From assembly GCA_017394885.1 (NCBI GenBank), contig JAFPWO010000010.1, positions 216,010 to 270,189 of the forward strand: 54,180 bases of DNA, written 5' to 3'. A model generated the notes under the pieces. The model was not told where the DNA came from and did no database searches. It worked only from the letters and a program-made list of their open reading frames with translations. Origin of the DNA: Lachnospiraceae bacterium. Its GTDB lineage: Bacteria > Bacillota > Clostridia > Lachnospirales > Lachnospiraceae. Numbering within the stretch: the stretch's first letter is position 1; each line of letters begins with the position of its first letter. Positions 33,850 through 44,719 of the stretch are shown piece after piece. A program made the position numbers and the translations under genes.

Positions 33850-34499
33850 TACAGATAAGCCTCCAGGATGCCGTTCAGTTCCGCCTGTACCTCTTCCAGA
33901 GGTTTTCCGGCGTCTACCACGACTTCCTTCCCCAGCTCCCGGTAGTAGGCCACGATCGGTTCCGTCTGTTCATGATACACTTCCAGGCGGTGCAGGACCG
34001 TTTCCTCTCTGTCGTCCGCACGCTGTACCACGGGGCCGCCGCAGCGGTCGCACACGCCTTCCACGCGGGGCATCATGCCGTTCACGTTGTAGCTGGCGCC
34101 GCAGACGGTGCAGACGCGCCGTCCGCTCATCCGCTTCAGGATGACGTCCTCTTCCAGGACAAAATGCAGCGCGACGTCGATGTCGTCTCCCCTCTGGTTC
34201 AGCGCCTTCGTCAGCGCTTCGGCCTGGGAGAGATTCCGGGGGAATCCGTCCAGGATGTAGCCTTTTTCGCAGTCCGGCGCCTGCAGTCTGTCAAGCACCA
34301 GATCGACGGTCAGTTCATCCGGAACGAGCTCGCCGCGGTCCATAAAGGCCTTGGCCTGTAAGCCCAGCGGCGTTCCTTCTCTGAGGTTTGCTCTGAAAAT
34401 ATCTCCGGTGGAGATGTGGGGGATCCCGTACTTATCCACCAGCAGCTTGGCATGGGTGCCTTTGCCCGCACCGGGCGCGCCCAGTAAAATGATCTTCAT
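33849..34499 (-). CDS. adk: Adenylate kinase, zinc-lid form
   Basis: The 216-residue kinase interconverts AMP, ADP and ATP. It has P-loop GAPGAGKGT (7-15), DGFPRN, and a long LID domain with four Cys (CTVCGASYN about 130 and CDRCGG about 150) that bind zinc, the usual Gram-positive form. It lies between secY (12 bases) and map (1-base overlap). Confidence 0.97.
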   Translation of the reverse strand: MKIILLGAPGAGKGTHAKLLVDKYGIPHISTGDIFRANLREGTPLGLQAKAFMDRGELVPDELTVDLVLDRLQAPDCEKGYILDGFPRNLSQAEALTKALNQRGDDIDVALHFVLEEDVILKRMSGRRVCTVCGASYNVNGMMPRVEGVCDRCGGPVVQRADDREETVLHRLEVYHEQTEPIVAYYRELGKEVVVDAGKPLEEVQAELNGILEAYL

Positions 34500-34511
34500 A
34501 GCGGTCCCGCC

Positions 34512-35837
34512 TTAGTCTGTCAGGAAGCCCTTGTAGCTGCGGACGGTCATCATCGACTCGACCTGCTTCATGGTTTCCAGGATAACGCCTACAATAATGA
34601 TCAGGGAGGTTCCGAAGAAGCAGAGCGAGCTGCCGACTCCGAAAAGACCGGTCAGAATGATCGGGATCACCGCTACGATCGCCAGGCCGACCACGCCGAT
34701 GAAGACGATATAGGTCAGGATCTTGTTCATGTAGTCGCTGGTGGGCTTGCCCGGACGGATACCGGGGATAAAGCCGCCCTGCTTCTTCATGTTGCTTGCG
34801 ATCTCCGTCGGGTTAAAGGTGATCGAGGTGTAGAAGTAGGCGAACACCACCAGCAGGAACAGGTAGACCAGCAGGCCGATCGTGTAGATCGGTTCCTTCG
34901 GGTTGCACCAGTAGCTCTGGGTAAGGCCCTTGACGATGTGGCCGCCCACGGTCGTCGGCTGGCTGATGTCCTTGCCCGCGAAGCTCGCAATCATCGCCGG
35001 AATGCTCAGCAGGGAGCTCGCGAAGATGACCGGGATAACGCCCGCGGTGTTGACCTTCATCGGGATGTTGGAGGACTGGCCGCCCACCATCCGGCGTCCC
35101 TGCAGCTTCTTCGCGTACTGCACCGGGATACGGCGCTCGCCGTCCTGCAGGTAGATAACGAAGACCACCAGCCCCAGCAGCAGTGCCAGGATCAGGATCG
35201 CGACCAGGATGCCGACCGTGACGCTCTTATTGGCGATAAAGACCGAATACAGCGTCCGGAAGTCGTTCGGCAGGCCGGACAGGATGTTGACAAGCAGCAG
35301 GATGGAGATCCCGTTGCCGATGCCGCGCTCGGTGATCCGCTCGCCGATCCACATCAGCGCCGTGGAACCGGCTGTCATAACGATCCCGACTACCGCCACG
35401 TTATACCAGGTATAATTGTTCAGATAGTTGGTGCCGAAACCGATCGCCATGGAGACCGACTGGATCAGGGCCAGCGCCACCGTCAGGTAGCGGGTGATCG
35501 CATTGAGCTTCTTCTTGCCTTCCTCGCCGTCCTTGGACATCTCTTCCAGAGACGGGATCGCGATGGTCAGCAGCTGCACGATAATGGACGATGTGATGTA
35601 CGGTGAAATGTTCAGCGCAAAGACGGACATCGTCGTAAAGGAGCTGCCGGTGATCACATTGAAGAAGTTGAAGGTGGAGCCGTTCATGGAATTGATCCAG
35701 GACTTGATGTACTCCATGTTGATGCCGGGCGTTACGACCTGGCAGCCGAACCGAACGATCAGGATCATCAACAGGGTGAAAAGCATCCGGCTGCGGATGT
35801 CCTTGATCTTAAAGGCATTTATAATGTTCTTAAACAT
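34512..35837 (-). CDS. secY: Preprotein translocase subunit SecY
   Basis: The 441-residue channel protein has ten membrane helices. Conserved are RMLFTLLMILIVRFG, LNISPYITSSIIVQLLTIAIP, ERGIGNGISILL, RRIPVQYAKK and FAYFYTSITFNP. It forms the protein-conducting channel with SecE and SecG. It follows rplO by 14 bases. Confidence 0.97.
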   Translation of the reverse strand: MFKNIINAFKIKDIRSRMLFTLLMILIVRFGCQVVTPGINMEYIKSWINSMNGSTFNFFNVITGSSFTTMSVFALNISPYITSSIIVQLLTIAIPSLEEMSKDGEEGKKKLNAITRYLTVALALIQSVSMAIGFGTNYLNNYTWYNVAVVGIVMTAGSTALMWIGERITERGIGNGISILLLVNILSGLPNDFRTLYSVFIANKSVTVGILVAILILALLLGLVVFVIYLQDGERRIPVQYAKKLQGRRMVGGQSSNIPMKVNTAGVIPVIFASSLLSIPAMIASFAGKDISQPTTVGGHIVKGLTQSYWCNPKEPIYTIGLLVYLFLLVVFAYFYTSITFNPTEIASNMKKQGGFIPGIRPGKPTSDYMNKILTYIVFIGVVGLAIVAVIPIILTGLFGVGSSLCFFGTSLIIIVGVILETMKQVESMMTVRSYKGFLTD

Positions 35838-35851
35838 AAGCGCCCCCCGAA

Positions 35852-36292
35852 TTACTGAACTTCTACCGTGCCGCCCGCAGCTTCAATCTTGTTTTTGGCG
35901 CCTTCGCTGGCCAGCAGGTTGCTGACCGTGAACTTCTTGGTCAGTTCGCCGCCGCCCAGGAGCTTCACACCATCCTGAGGGTTCTTTACCAGACCGCTCA
36001 AGATGATCGCTTCTTCGGTGATCACGGCGCCGTCTTCAAAACGTTCCTGCAGCGCGCCGACGTTCACGCCCACGATGTGGCGGGCATTGATGTTGGTGAA
36101 GCCGCGCTTCGGCAGACGGCGGAACAGCGGCATCTGGCCGCCTTCAAACCCGGGACGGGGCGCCCCGGAACGGGCCTTCTGGCCCTTGTGGCCCTTGCCG
36201 GCCGTCTTTCCGTTTCCGGAAGCATGGCCGCGGCCGCGTCTGAAATCGTTGTGCGTAGAGCCTTCAGCAGGCTGTAAATTCGATAAATTCAT
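35852..36292 (-). CDS. rplO: 50S ribosomal protein L15
   Basis: L15 (146 residues): MNLSNLQPAEGSTHNDFRRGRG, the Gly/Lys/Arg-rich GNGKTAGKGHKGQKARSG extension that threads into 23S rRNA, and GGQMPLFRRLPKRGF. The ATG overlaps the rpmD stop by 4 bases (ATGA). Confidence 0.97.
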   Translation of the reverse strand: MNLSNLQPAEGSTHNDFRRGRGHASGNGKTAGKGHKGQKARSGAPRPGFEGGQMPLFRRLPKRGFTNINARHIVGVNVGALQERFEDGAVITEEAIILSGLVKNPQDGVKLLGGGELTKKFTVSNLLASEGAKNKIEAAGGTVEVQ

Positions 36293-36477
36293 TCCTCTAC
36301 CTCCTCGACCTTCACGAGATGGTTCACATGCCAGATCATGCCGCGGACCGCGTTGTTATCCGGCAGCTCCACCGTCTTGTTCATCTTGGTCAGACCAAGG
36401 GCCTCTACGGTTTTTTTCTGCTTGGGAATCGCACCGATAGGGGATTTCACCAGCGTAACTCTTAATGTCTTAGCCAT
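36289..36477 (-). CDS. rpmD: 50S ribosomal protein L30
   Basis: L30 (62 residues): LRVTLVKSPIGAIPKQKKTV then VEALGLTKMNKTVELPDN, the standard bacterial form. It is 13 bases after rpsE and coupled to rplO by a 4-base overlap. Confidence 0.96.
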   Translation of the reverse strand: MAKTLRVTLVKSPIGAIPKQKKTVEALGLTKMNKTVELPDNNAVRGMIWHVNHLVKVEEVEE

Positions 36478-36490
36478 GACGTTCCTCCTA

Positions 36491-37000
36491 TCAACCTAAG
36501 ATCTCATCCACGCTCTTGCCGCGCAGACGGGCGATTTCCTGCGGGGTGTACATGCTGGTTAAGCCGTTGATGGCAGCCAGCACGACGTTGTGCTTATTGT
36601 TGGAGCCCAGGGACTTGGTACGGATGTTCCGGATCCCGGCTTTTTCCATCACCGCACGGGCAGGGCCGCCGGCGATAACGCCGGTACCTTCCGGAGCGCG
36701 CTTCAGCATGACCGTGGCGCTGCCGAACTTGCCGGTGAAATCATGCGGAACAGAGCCGTTGTCGTCCATGGGGACCGTGACCAGATGACGGGTCGCGGCT
36801 TCCTTGGCCTTGCGGATGGCTTCCGGAACTTCCTTCGCTTTCCCGGTGCCGGCGCCTACGTGGCCGTTTCCGTCGCCGACGACGACCAGCGCGGAGAAGC
36901 GGGAGTTGCGGCCGCCCTTGACCGTCTTGGAAACACGGCGCAGCTCGACGAGCGTATCCGTCAGTTCCAGGGTGTTGGGATTGATATTGTTGTTCTTCAT
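36491..37000 (-). CDS. rpsE: 30S ribosomal protein S5
   Basis: S5 (169 residues) helps decoding accuracy and mRNA unwinding. [41 protein letters not shown] and [18 protein letters not shown] are diagnostic. The ATG at 37000 has GAGGAGG upstream; the longer open frame to 37126 overlaps rplR and is not used. Confidence 0.96.
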   Translation of the reverse strand: MKNNNINPNTLELTDTLVELRRVSKTVKGGRNSRFSALVVVGDGNGHVGAGTGKAKEVPEAIRKAKEAATRHLVTVPMDDNGSVPHDFTGKFGSATVMLKRAPEGTGVIAGGPARAVMEKAGIRNIRTKSLGSNNKHNVVLAAINGLTSMYTPQEIARLRGKSVDEILG

Positions 37001-37013
37001 TGCGCGCCTCCTC

Positions 37014-37382
37014 TTAGAACTGCAGACCGGCTTCACGAGCCGCTTCAGCCAATGCCTGGACTTTTCCGTGATACAGGAAACCGCCGCGGTCGAATACCAC
37101 TTCGGTGATACCGGCTTCCAGCGCACGCTTCGCGATCAGGGTGCCCACATAGGACGCTGCCGCAACATCGTTGGTCTTCTCTAATTCTGCCTTCACAGCC
37201 TTCTCGGTGGTGGAGGCCGCTACCAGAGTGGTCTGCGCATCATCGTCGATGATCTGCGCATACATGTGCATATTGCTTCTGAAAACAGCCAGACGGGGTC
37301 TTTCGGCCGTACCGGCAAAGCGGTTGCGAATTCTCTGGTGCTTCTTCATACGATTTTCTTTACGGGAATCTTTACTTACCAT
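37014..37382 (-). CDS. rplR: 50S ribosomal protein L18
   Basis: L18 (122 residues) binds 5S r[43 protein letters not shown] and [26 protein letters not shown] are conserved. It lies 11 bases after rplF. Confidence 0.97.
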   Translation of the reverse strand: MVSKDSRKENRMKKHQRIRNRFAGTAERPRLAVFRSNMHMYAQIIDDDAQTTLVAASTTEKAVKAELEKTNDVAAASYVGTLIAKRALEAGITEVVFDRGGFLYHGKVQALAEAAREAGLQF

Positions 37383-37393
37383 ATCGCACCTCC

Positions 37394-37936
37394 TTATTTC
37401 TTACCGGCCTTGCCGACCTTGCGGCGGATGTGTTCGTCCGCGTACTTGATGCCCTTGCCCTTGTAAGGCTCCGGACCGCGCTTGCCGCGGATCTCAGCCG
37501 CATACTGGCCAACCTTTTCTTTGTCGATGCCCTTGACGATGATCTTGTTCGCGGTTTCGCAGACAGATTCGATGCCCTCGGGATCGACCATGACAACGGG
37601 GTGAGAATAGCCGAGCGTTAAGGTCAGGTTCTTACCTTCCTTCGCGGCACGGTAGCCGACGCCGTTGATCTCCAGCACCTTCTGATACCCTTCGGATACG
37701 CCGACGACCATGTTGTGGATCAGCGTACGGGTCAGGCCGTGCAGGGACTTCATTCTCTTTAAATCATTGGGACGGGTGACCGTTACTTCGGCGCCTTTGA
37801 CCTCGATCGTCATCTCGGACGGGAGGGTACGGCTGAGCGTCCCTTTGGGTCCTTTAACCGTCACAGTATTATTTTCTGCTACCTCTACGGTTACGCCCGC
37901 GGGGATAGCGATAGGCATTCTTCCGATTCGTGACAT
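37394..37936 (-). CDS. rplF: 50S ribosomal protein L6
   Basis: L6 (180 residues) lies near the GTPase centre. [27 protein letters not shown], and the end [19 protein letters not shown] with KVGKAGKK match the family along the full length. Confidence 0.97.
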   Translation of the reverse strand: MSRIGRMPIAIPAGVTVEVAENNTVTVKGPKGTLSRTLPSEMTIEVKGAEVTVTRPNDLKRMKSLHGLTRTLIHNMVVGVSEGYQKVLEINGVGYRAAKEGKNLTLTLGYSHPVVMVDPEGIESVCETANKIIVKGIDKEKVGQYAAEIRGKRGPEPYKGKGIKYADEHIRRKVGKAGKK

Positions 37937-37960
37937 TTCGCCTTGCTCCTTAACTCTGTT

Positions 37961-38365
37961 TTACCATACGTAGGCCATGACTTCGCCGCCGACGTTCTTC
38001 GCGCGGGCTTCCTTGTCCGTCATGATGCCTTCGTTGGTGGAAATGATGGCGATCCCGAGGCCGCCGAGTACCTTCGGCAGGTCTTCCGCGCCGGCGTAGA
38101 TTCTCAGGCCCGGCTTGGAAATGCGGCTTAACCCATGGATGACCTTTTCGTTCTTATCTTTGCCGTACTTCAGGGTAACATGGATCGTCTTCTTGACGCC
38201 TTCGCCCTCGACGGTGTAGTTCGTGATATAGCCTTCGTTCAGCAGGATCTCTGCGATCGCGCACTTGATGCGGGAAGAAGGGATATCAACCGTGTCGTGC
38301 TTTGCCGTATTGGCATTGCGGATTCTTGTCAGCATATCCGCAATCGGATCACTCATAACAGCCAT
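37961..38365 (-). CDS. rpsH: 30S ribosomal protein S8
   Basis: S8 (134 residues) organises the central domain of 16S rRNA and represses spc-operon translation in E. coli. [21 protein letters not shown] and the end [20 protein letters not shown] are diagnostic. AAAGGAGG precedes the ATG; a second Met at codon 4 is also possible. Confidence 0.97.
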   Translation of the reverse strand: MAVMSDPIADMLTRIRNANTAKHDTVDIPSSRIKCAIAEILLNEGYITNYTVEGEGVKKTIHVTLKYGKDKNEKVIHGLSRISKPGLRIYAGAEDLPKVLGGLGIAIISTNEGIMTDKEARAKNVGGEVMAYVW

Positions 38366-38383
38366 GATTTTATCCTCCTTTCC

Positions 38384-38569
38384 TTACCAGCTTGCCTTCC
38401 GGACACCGGGGATCTCTCCCTTGTAAGCCAGTTCGCGGAAGCAAACGCGGCAGATGCCGTATTTCTTCAGAACCGCATGCGGGCGGCCGCACAGGCGGCA
38501 GCGGGTGTAGGCTCTGGTGGAGAACTTCGGAGTACGCTGCTGCTTAACCTTCATCGATGTTTTTGCCAT
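38384..38569 (-). CDS. rpsN: 30S ribosomal protein S14, type Z
   Basis: The 61-residue zinc form of S14 has Cys24-x2-Cys27 and Cys40-x2-Cys43, and ends in [16 protein letters not shown] before the ATG at 38569 fixes the start; a longer frame upstream overlaps rplE. It lies between rplE and rpsH as usual in Bacillota. Confidence 0.97.
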   Translation of the reverse strand: MAKTSMKVKQQRTPKFSTRAYTRCRLCGRPHAVLKKYGICRVCFRELAYKGEIPGVRKASW

Positions 38570-38582
38570 GACACTTTCCTCC

Positions 38583-39128
38583 TTAGTTCTTGCTGAACGG
38601 CATTCCAAACTGGACCAGAAGCTCGCGGGCTTCTTCGTCGCTCTTGGCCGTCGTTACGATAATGATATCCATACCGCGGGTCTTGTCGACCTTGTCGTAC
38701 TCGATTTCCGGGAAGATCAGCTGTTCGCGGATACCCAGGGCGTAATTGCCGCGTCCGTCGAAGGAGTTGGGATTTACGCCGCGGAAGTCACGGACACGGG
38801 GCAGGGCCAGATTGACCAGGCGGTCCAGGAATTCATACATCTTATCGCCGCGCAGGGTGACCTTGCAGCCGATTTTCATGCCTTCACGGATCTTGAAGTT
38901 CGCGATGGACTTCTTGGCCACGGTCATGACCGGCTTCTGACCGGTGATGATCTGCATATCGCCCATAGCGCTCTCCAGGAGCTTCGCGTTTTCCTTCGCT
39001 TCGCCGACGCCCATGTTCACTACGATCTTGTCCAGCTTCGGAACTTCCAGCGTGTTCTTGTAACCGAACTTCTTTTCCAGGGCCGGAACGATCTCATTCT
39101 TATAGGTTTCTTTTAATCTGCTACTCAC
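38583..39128 (-). CDS. rplE: 50S ribosomal protein L5
   Basis: L5 (181 residues) binds 5S rRNA and contacts the P-site tRNA. Diagnostic: [48 protein letters not shown] and [23 protein letters not shown] start with AGGAGG 6 bases upstream. Confidence 0.97.
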   Translation of the reverse strand: MSSRLKETYKNEIVPALEKKFGYKNTLEVPKLDKIVVNMGVGEAKENAKLLESAMGDMQIITGQKPVMTVAKKSIANFKIREGMKIGCKVTLRGDKMYEFLDRLVNLALPRVRDFRGVNPNSFDGRGNYALGIREQLIFPEIEYDKVDKTRGMDIIIVTTAKSDEEARELLVQFGMPFSKN

Positions 39129-39139
39129 GCTAAACCTCC

Positions 39140-39472
39140 TTAGTCAATGACGACGGGACCGTCTGCGGTCTTCGCAACGCGGACCTTCTTCAGCTTGCCG
39201 TCTTTGTCTTCCTGTGTCGTAAAGCCGACACGGACCGGTTCGCCCTTAAACAGAAGCATCACGTTGGACATATCGATGGTGCCTTCCACGCGAAGGATGC
39301 CGCCATTGGGATTCTGCGCGTTCTGCTTGTTGTGCTTGGTGATCATGTTGGCACCTTCCACAACCAGGCGGTGAGCCTTGTGGTCGATACGAAGGACTTT
39401 GCCTTCGCGGCCTTTTTCTTTGCCTGCGATGATACGAACCGTGTCACCGACTTTGATTTTCGACATAGACAT
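39140..39472 (-). CDS. rplX: 50S ribosomal protein L24
   Basis: L24 (110 residues) starts assembly of 50S. It has the KOW motif [20 protein letters not shown] and [11 protein letters not shown]. Two Met codons (MSM) give alternative starts two codons apart; AAGGAGG lies upstream of the first. Confidence 0.96.
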   Translation of the reverse strand: MSMSKIKVGDTVRIIAGKEKGREGKVLRIDHKAHRLVVEGANMITKHNKQNAQNPNGGILRVEGTIDMSNVMLLFKGEPVRVGFTTQEDKDGKLKKVRVAKTADGPVVID

Positions 39473-39485
39473 TGTTCGTACCTCC

Positions 39486-39854
39486 TTACAGTACTTCGGG
39501 AGCCAGGGAAACGATCTTCATGAACTGTCTGTCACGAAGCTCTCTGGCTACCGGTCCGAAAATACGGGTCCCTCTGGGGGTCTTGTCTTCACGAATGATG
39601 ACAGCCGCGTTTTCATCGAATTTGATATAAGAGCCATCCTTGCGGCGGGCGCCGTGCTTGGTGCGGACTACGACAGCCTTTACCACATCGCCCTTCTTGA
39701 CCATGCCGTTCGGCGCAGCGTCCTTCACCGTCGCGACGATCACGTCACCGATGTTCGCATATCTGCGGACGGAACCGCCCATAACACGGATGCACAGGAG
39801 CTCTTTTGCGCCGGTATTGTCAGCCACTTTCAGTCTGCTTTCCTGTTGAATCAT
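39486..39854 (-). CDS. rplN: 50S ribosomal protein L14
   Basis: L14 (122 residues), one of the most conserved ribosomal proteins: [34 protein letters not shown] and [14 protein letters not shown]. It lies at the subunit interface. 18 bases after rpsQ. Confidence 0.98.
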   Translation of the reverse strand: MIQQESRLKVADNTGAKELLCIRVMGGSVRRYANIGDVIVATVKDAAPNGMVKKGDVVKAVVVRTKHGARRKDGSYIKFDENAAVIIREDKTPRGTRIFGPVARELRDRQFMKIVSLAPEVL

Positions 39855-39872
39855 GTGCTTTCTCCTCCCGGC

Positions 39873-40127
39873 TTACTTCGCCTTCTCGATGATTTCCACC
39901 AGTCTCCATCTCTTATCCTTGGAGAGCGGTCTGGTTTCCATAACGCGGACGGTATCGCCGATGCCGCAGGCGTTCTCTTCATCGTGGGCTTTCAGTTTAT
40001 AGGTTCTCTTGACGATTTTGCCGTACAGCGGATGCTTCACGTGGTCTTCAATCGCAACAACGATGGTCTTGTCCATTTTATCGCTGATCACTTTCCCGGT
40101 ACGGGTCTTTCTTAAATTTCTTTCCAC
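39873..40127 (-). CDS. rpsQ: 30S ribosomal protein S17
   Basis: S17 (84 residues) is an OB-fold primary binder of 16S r[41 protein letters not shown] and the end [12 protein letters not shown] are conserved. GTG start with AAGGAGG 8 bases upstream. Confidence 0.97.
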   Translation of the reverse strand: MERNLRKTRTGKVISDKMDKTIVVAIEDHVKHPLYGKIVKRTYKLKAHDEENACGIGDTVRVMETRPLSKDKRWRLVEIIEKAK

Positions 40128-40140
40128 GGATCCATCCTCC

Positions 40141-40341
40141 TTATTCTGCCTTGCTGGTCAGCACGGTCTGGATGCGGGCGATGTTCTTGCGAACCTCGGT
40201 GATCCGGGCGGTATTGCTCAGCTGATTGGTCGCGTTCTGGAACCGGAGATTGAACAGTTCCTTCTTGGCGGCTGCCAGCTCTTCCTGCAGTTCGGCAGCG
40301 TTCTTTTCATTTAACTTCTTTACGTAATCGTTGGTCTTCAC
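40141..40341 (-). CDS. rpmC: 50S ribosomal protein L29
   Basis: L29 (66 residues): two helices, [19 protein letters not shown] and [15 protein letters not shown]. It is a docking site for trigger factor near the tunnel exit. GTG start overlapping the rplP stop by 4 bases (GTGA). Confidence 0.95.
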   Translation of the reverse strand: MKTNDYVKKLNEKNAAELQEELAAAKKELFNLRFQNATNQLSNTARITEVRKNIARIQTVLTSKAE

Positions 40342-40769
40342 TGTTCTTCACCGCCTTCCAAATCGGCCTTGGCTACGATCTTGCACTTTAAGGGCAGCTT
40401 GTGCATGGCAAGACGCAGCGCTTCGCGGGCTGTCTCTTCCGGTACGCCGGCGATCTCAAAGAGAACGCGGCCGGGCTTAACTACGGCTACCCAGTAATCC
40501 ACCGCACCTTTACCGGAACCCATACGGGTTTCCGCGGCTCTCGCGGTAACAGGCTTATCCGGGAAGATTTTGATCCAGACCTTACCGCCACGTTTGATGT
40601 AACGGGTCATGGCGATACGGGCGGCCTCGATCTGATTGGAGCGGATCCAGGTGGGCTCCATGGCGACCAGGCCGTACTCACCGTAGCTGATCTTGGTGCC
40701 GCGGGTGGGCTTGCCGGCCATCGTACCGCGGAACTGCTTACGATGCTTTACTCTCTTCGGCATTAACAT
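40338..40769 (-). CDS. rplP: 50S ribosomal protein L16
   Basis: L16 (143 residues) helps position tRNA in the A and P sites. [38 protein letters not shown] and the RMGSGKG motif are diagnostic. Starts at codon 1 or codon 3 (MLM) are both possible. It begins 2 bases after rpsC. Confidence 0.97.
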   Translation of the reverse strand: MLMPKRVKHRKQFRGTMAGKPTRGTKISYGEYGLVAMEPTWIRSNQIEAARIAMTRYIKRGGKVWIKIFPDKPVTARAAETRMGSGKGAVDYWVAVVKPGRVLFEIAGVPEETAREALRLAMHKLPLKCKIVAKADLEGGEEQ

Positions 40770-40771
40770 GA

Positions 40772-41431
40772 TTAGTTCTCGCTCCCTTCCTTGTTTTTCC
40801 TGGCGGGAAGCACTTCGCCCTTGTAAATCCAGACCTTGACGCCCAGTTTACCGTAGGTCGTATTCGCTTCTGCAAAGCCGTAGTCGATGTCGGCACGCAG
40901 GGTCTGCAGCGGGATGGTGCCTTCGCTGTAGAACTCGGTGCGGGCGATATCGGCGCCGCCGAGTCTTCCGCCGACGGAAGCCTTGATGCCCAGCGCGCCG
41001 GCCTTTAAGGCGCGGCTCATGTTGGACTTCACCGCGCGGCGGTAGCCGACACGTTCTTCCAGCTGACGGGCGATATTTTCCGCAACCAGCTGCGCTTCCT
41101 TATCGGGGCGCTTGATCTCCTTGACGTCGATGAGCAGCTTCTTGCTGGTCAGCTTCTGGACTTCGGCCTTCAGCTTTTCGATATCTGCGCCGCCCTTGCC
41201 GATGACCATGCCGGGCTTGGCCGTAAAGACGGTCACCTTCACGCGGTCGGAAGCTCTTTCGATCGTGATCCGGGAAACGCCGGATTCGTACAGCTTCTTC
41301 TTCAGGTAATTGCGGATCTTCTTATCTTCTACCAGATTATCGGCAAAATCCTTGCCGTCGGCATACCAGTTGGATTCCCAACCCTTGATCACGCCGACGC
41401 GTAAGCCGTGAGGATTAACTTTCTGTCCCAT
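40772..41431 (-). CDS. rpsC: 30S ribosomal protein S3
   Basis: S3 (219 residues) forms part of the mRNA entry channel. [20 protein letters not shown], the KH motif [14 protein letters not shown] and [17 protein letters not shown] [17 protein letters not shown] are present. It lies 10 bases after rplV. Confidence 0.98.
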   Translation of the reverse strand: MGQKVNPHGLRVGVIKGWESNWYADGKDFADNLVEDKKIRNYLKKKLYESGVSRITIERASDRVKVTVFTAKPGMVIGKGGADIEKLKAEVQKLTSKKLLIDVKEIKRPDKEAQLVAENIARQLEERVGYRRAVKSNMSRALKAGALGIKASVGGRLGGADIARTEFYSEGTIPLQTLRADIDYGFAEANTTYGKLGVKVWIYKGEVLPARKNKEGSEN

Positions 41432-41441
41432 ATCTTCCTCC

Positions 41442-41831
41442 TTATTCCTTCTCGTCCAGCACGATGGTGATGTGGCTCATACGCTTTAAGATGCGGTAAG
41501 CACGTCCCTGTGCACGGGGATGGATGCGCTTTAAGGTCGGGGCCTGGCCCGCGTAGCATTCGGCGACATACAGGTTGTTGACATCGAGACCGTTGTTGTT
41601 TTCCGCATTGGCAATGGCGGATTTGAGCAGCTTGGTAATAATTTCAGAACCGTAGCGGGGATTGTAGGTAACGATCGCCAGCGCGGTATTGGCATCTTTT
41701 CCGCGGATCGCATCCAGCACGAAGCAGGCTTTCTGCACGGAAATTCTTGCGTAGGAGAGCTTCGCCGAAGGGCGGGTGTCCTTCTGGGCGTTTCTTTCTC
41801 TCTTGATCTGGGATCTGTGTCCTTTTGCCAT
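41442..41831 (-). CDS. rplV: 50S ribosomal protein L22
   Basis: L22 (129 residues) has a beta-hairpin that lines the exit tunnel and influences macrolide action. [32 protein letters not shown] and the hairpin tip segment [21 protein letters not shown] are conserved. Confidence 0.97.
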   Translation of the reverse strand: MAKGHRSQIKRERNAQKDTRPSAKLSYARISVQKACFVLDAIRGKDANTALAIVTYNPRYGSEIITKLLKSAIANAENNNGLDVNNLYVAECYAGQAPTLKRIHPRAQGRAYRILKRMSHITIVLDEKE

Positions 41832-41854
41832 GAATGATACCTCCTTCCTTCGCT

Positions 41855-42136
41855 CTATCTGCCGCGGGTGCTCTTTTCGTCCTTGCCGTGACCGCGATAG
41901 GTACGGGTGGCGACGAATTCACCCAGCTTGTGGCCGACCATGTCTTCGGTCACATAGACCGGGACGTGCTTGCGTCCGTCATGGACGGCGATCGTGTGTC
42001 CCACGAAGCTCGGGAAGATGGTGGAGCGGCGGGACCAGGTCTTGATAACGGTCTTCTGACCGCTTGCGTTTAACTCATCCACCTTTTTCAGAAGGTATTC
42101 ATCTGCAAAAGGGCCTTTCTTTAACGAACGAGACAT
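41855..42136 (-). CDS. rpsS: 30S ribosomal protein S19
   Basis: S19 (93 residues) is at the head of the small subunit. [39 protein letters not shown] and the end [14 protein letters not shown] are diagnostic. 11 bases after rplB. Confidence 0.97.
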   Translation of the reverse strand: MSRSLKKGPFADEYLLKKVDELNASGQKTVIKTWSRRSTIFPSFVGHTIAVHDGRKHVPVYVTEDMVGHKLGEFVATRTYRGHGKDEKSTRGR

Positions 42137-42147
42137 GCTTTACCTCC

Positions 42148-42993
42148 TTACTTCACCGACTTGCCGTCGCGTCTGCGGACGATCATCTTGTTGGACTGTT
42201 TCTTCTTGGCGCGGGTCTTGTAACCGAGAGCCGGCTTGCCCCAAGGAGTGCTGGGACCCGGACGCCCGATCGGGGCTCTGCCTTCGCCGCCGCCGTGCGG
42301 GTGGTCGTTCGGGTTCATGACGGAACCGCGGACCGTCGGGCGGATGCCCATGTGGCGCTTGCGGCCGGCCTTGCCGAGGTTCACCAGGTTGTGTTCGCCG
42401 TTGCCGACAATGCCGATGGTGGCGCGGCACTGGATCGGGACCATTCTCATCTCGCCGGAGGGCAGACGCAGGGTCGCGTACTTGCCTTCCTTCGCCATCA
42501 GCTGAGCGCTGCCGCCGGCTGCGCGGACCATCTGTCCGCCGCGGCCCGGAACCAGTTCCACGTTGTGGACCTGCGCGCCGACCGGGATGTTCGCGAGCGG
42601 CAGGCAATTGCCGAGCTTCGCTTCCACATCGGGGCCGCTGACGACTTCCATGCCGTCGGTCAGGCCTTCGGGAGCCAGGATGTAGGCCTTCTCGCCGTCC
42701 TCATACTGGATGAGGGCGATATTCGCGGTGCGGTTCGGATCGTATTCGACGCCGATGACCTTCGCGATGCAGCCGTCTTTCCCGTTGCGCTTAAAATCGA
42801 TGATTCTGTATTTTCTTCTGTTTCCGCCGCCTTTGTGTCTCACGGTGATCTTACCCTGATTGTTGCGGCCGGCATGCTTCTTCAATGACTCCGTCAGGGA
42901 TTTTTCCGGCGTCTTCTTGGTGATGGCCTTGTTGTCAAGGGTCGTCATCTGACGTCTGGACGGAGTATAAGCATTATACTTTTTGATGCCCAT
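42148..42993 (-). CDS. rplB: 50S ribosomal protein L2
   Basis: L2 (281 residues) is needed for subunit association and peptidyl transfer. [37 protein letters not shown] and the catalytic-centre loop [16 protein letters not shown] with the conserved His are visible. A 64-base gap separates it from rplW. Confidence 0.98.
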   Translation of the reverse strand: MGIKKYNAYTPSRRQMTTLDNKAITKKTPEKSLTESLKKHAGRNNQGKITVRHKGGGNRRKYRIIDFKRNGKDGCIAKVIGVEYDPNRTANIALIQYEDGEKAYILAPEGLTDGMEVVSGPDVEAKLGNCLPLANIPVGAQVHNVELVPGRGGQMVRAAGGSAQLMAKEGKYATLRLPSGEMRMVPIQCRATIGIVGNGEHNLVNLGKAGRKRHMGIRPTVRGSVMNPNDHPHGGGEGRAPIGRPGPSTPWGKPALGYKTRAKKKQSNKMIVRRRDGKSVK

Positions 42994-43057
42994 TATATTT
43001 TGTTCTCCTTAATTATTCGATATCACGGCCCGGTTCAGCCGTATAGGGGAAGGCGCT

Positions 43058-43357
43058 TTACAGGCCTTCAAAGATCTCGATGTCAGCGCTGTCAGCCGTC
43101 AGGGATACGATCGCCTTCTTGGACTTGGAGGTGCGGCCCTGGGTCATGCCGCGGCGGCGCTTCTTGCCATCGATGTTCAAGGTGTTGACAGATGCCACCT
43201 TGGTACCGGCAAATAATTTTTCAACGGCGTCCTTGACCTGGGTCTTGGTTGCCTGCGGATGAACGTAGAAGGTGTATTTCTTCTCGGCCATCATGTTCAT
43301 GCTCTTCTCCGTGATTACGGGACGAAGGATTACGTCATAGTATTTCAGGTCTGCCAT
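43058..43357 (-). CDS. rplW: 50S ribosomal protein L23
   Basis: L23 (99 residues) docks chaperones and SRP at the tunnel exit. [34 protein letters not shown] and [19 protein letters not shown] are typical. The ATG shares one base with the rplD stop. Confidence 0.96.
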   Translation of the reverse strand: MADLKYYDVILRPVITEKSMNMMAEKKYTFYVHPQATKTQVKDAVEKLFAGTKVASVNTLNIDGKKRRRGMTQGRTSKSKKAIVSLTADSADIEIFEGL

Positions 43358-43977
43358 TATGCGTATACCTCCTCAATCTCCTGCGCCACGGCTTTGGTCA
43401 GCAGCAGGTTGTCATACTTCAGAATGTCGTACACATTGATGCTGTTGATCTGGGCCGTTTTCACGTTAGGAATGTTGCGGGCGGACAGGATCACGTTATC
43501 GTCGATCTCATCCAGGACAACAAGGGCTTTGTTCAGCTTCAGCGCGTTCAGGACGGCAGCGAATTTCTTCGTCTTGATCTCGTCCAGTTCCAGCTCGTCC
43601 AGCACGAAGATCTTTTCTTCATTGACCCGGCTGGTCAGCGCGCTCTTTAAAGCCGCTCTCTTCTCTTTCTTGTTCATCTTGAAGCTGTAGTCGCGGGGTA
43701 CCGGAGCAAATACGACGCCGCCGCCTTTCCACTGCGGAGCACGGATCGAACCCTGACGGGCGTGGCCGGTGCCTTTCTGTCTCCACGGCTTCTTGCCGCC
43801 GCCGCGCACTTCCGAGCGGGTCTTGGCCTTCTGGGTGCCCTGGCGGTTGTTGGCCAGCTGCTGTACGACTGCCATGTGGACCAGATGCTCGTTGATCTCC
43901 ACGCCGAATACGGCATCGTTCAGTTCGATGTCGCCGACTACGGCGCCTTCCATATTATAAACAGATACTTTTGCCAT
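43357..43977 (-). CDS. rplD: 50S ribosomal protein L4
   Basis: L4 (206 residues) has a loop in the exit tunnel ([39 protein letters not shown]) and is the feedback repressor of the S10 operon in E. coli; whether that applies here is unknown. It overlaps rplW by one base. Confidence 0.97.
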   Translation of the reverse strand: MAKVSVYNMEGAVVGDIELNDAVFGVEINEHLVHMAVVQQLANNRQGTQKAKTRSEVRGGGKKPWRQKGTGHARQGSIRAPQWKGGGVVFAPVPRDYSFKMNKKEKRAALKSALTSRVNEEKIFVLDELELDEIKTKKFAAVLNALKLNKALVVLDEIDDNVILSARNIPNVKTAQINSINVYDILKYDNLLLTKAVAQEIEEVYA

Positions 43978-44001
43978 CGTGGTTTCTCCTTTCCTTAACC
44001 C

Positions 44002-44625
44002 TTACGCCTTGACGCTCTCTTTTAAGGTCACGAGAGACTTCTTCGGTCCGGGCACGGAGCCCTTGACAAGGATTAAATTCTCATCGGCGTCCACGCGGAT
44101 CACTTCCAGGTTCTGGATGGTGATGCGCTTGTGGCCCATCTGGCCTGCCATCTTCTTGCCTTTGAAAACGCGGCTCGGATCGGAGCAGGCGCCGTTGGAA
44201 CCGGCGTGACGGTGATACTTGGAACCGTGAGCCATCGGGCCGCGGTGCAGGCCGTGACGGTGGATCGCGCCCTGGAAGCCTTTGCCCTTGGAGATGGCGG
44301 TGGCGTCGACCTTATCGCCTTCCGTGAAGATGTCGGCCTTGATTTCCTGGCCCGGTTCGTACTCGCCTTCCAGCTTCAGTTCGCGCACGAAGCGCTTGTT
44401 CGCTGCGCCGGCCTTGGCGAAATGTCCCTTGCGGGGCTTGTTCACTCTGGCTTCTTTGATGTCGCCGTAGCCGACCTGGACCGCGGCATAGCCGTCGTTG
44501 TCCACGGTTTTGATCTGCGTGACCACGCAGGGGCCGGCCAGGAGAACGGTGACGGGAGTAAGAACTCCGTTTTCGTCGAAAATCTGCGTCATGCCGACTT
44601 TCGTTCCCAAAATTGCTTTCTTCAT
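44002..44625 (-). CDS. rplC: 50S ribosomal protein L3
   Basis: L3 (207 residues) reaches the peptidyl transferase centre. [19 protein letters not shown], the loop [20 protein letters not shown] and [14 protein letters not shown] are conserved. A 6-base-stem hairpin (44647-44662) stands just upstream of its AGGAGG site. Confidence 0.97.
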   Translation of the reverse strand: MKKAILGTKVGMTQIFDENGVLTPVTVLLAGPCVVTQIKTVDNDGYAAVQVGYGDIKEARVNKPRKGHFAKAGAANKRFVRELKLEGEYEPGQEIKADIFTEGDKVDATAISKGKGFQGAIHRHGLHRGPMAHGSKYHRHAGSNGACSDPSRVFKGKKMAGQMGHKRITIQNLEVIRVDADENLILVKGSVPGPKKSLVTLKESVKA

Positions 44626-44646
44626 TTAATGTAACCTCCTACAGCG

Positions 44647-44662
44647 GAGCGCCGCAGCGCTC
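44647..44662 (-). promoter_or_regulatory. Small hairpin next to the rplC ribosome-binding site
   Basis: GAGCGC-TGCG-GCGCTC on the minus strand ends 5 bases before the rplC AGGAGG. It lies in the 94-base rpsJ-rplC gap, the longest in the upper half of the operon, and might influence L3 translation or protect an mRNA end. Confidence 0.35.
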
Positions 44663-44719
44663 ATACTAAGATTTTTTTGCCCGTGATTTGTTTGAGAGAT
44701 GTTTGCTTACCTTAATTAA

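Noticed and set aside
37001..37126. Longer N-terminus for S5
   Set aside because: The extra 42 residues come from an out-of-frame read of rplR; the ATG at 37000 has a strong ribosome-binding site and gives normal length.
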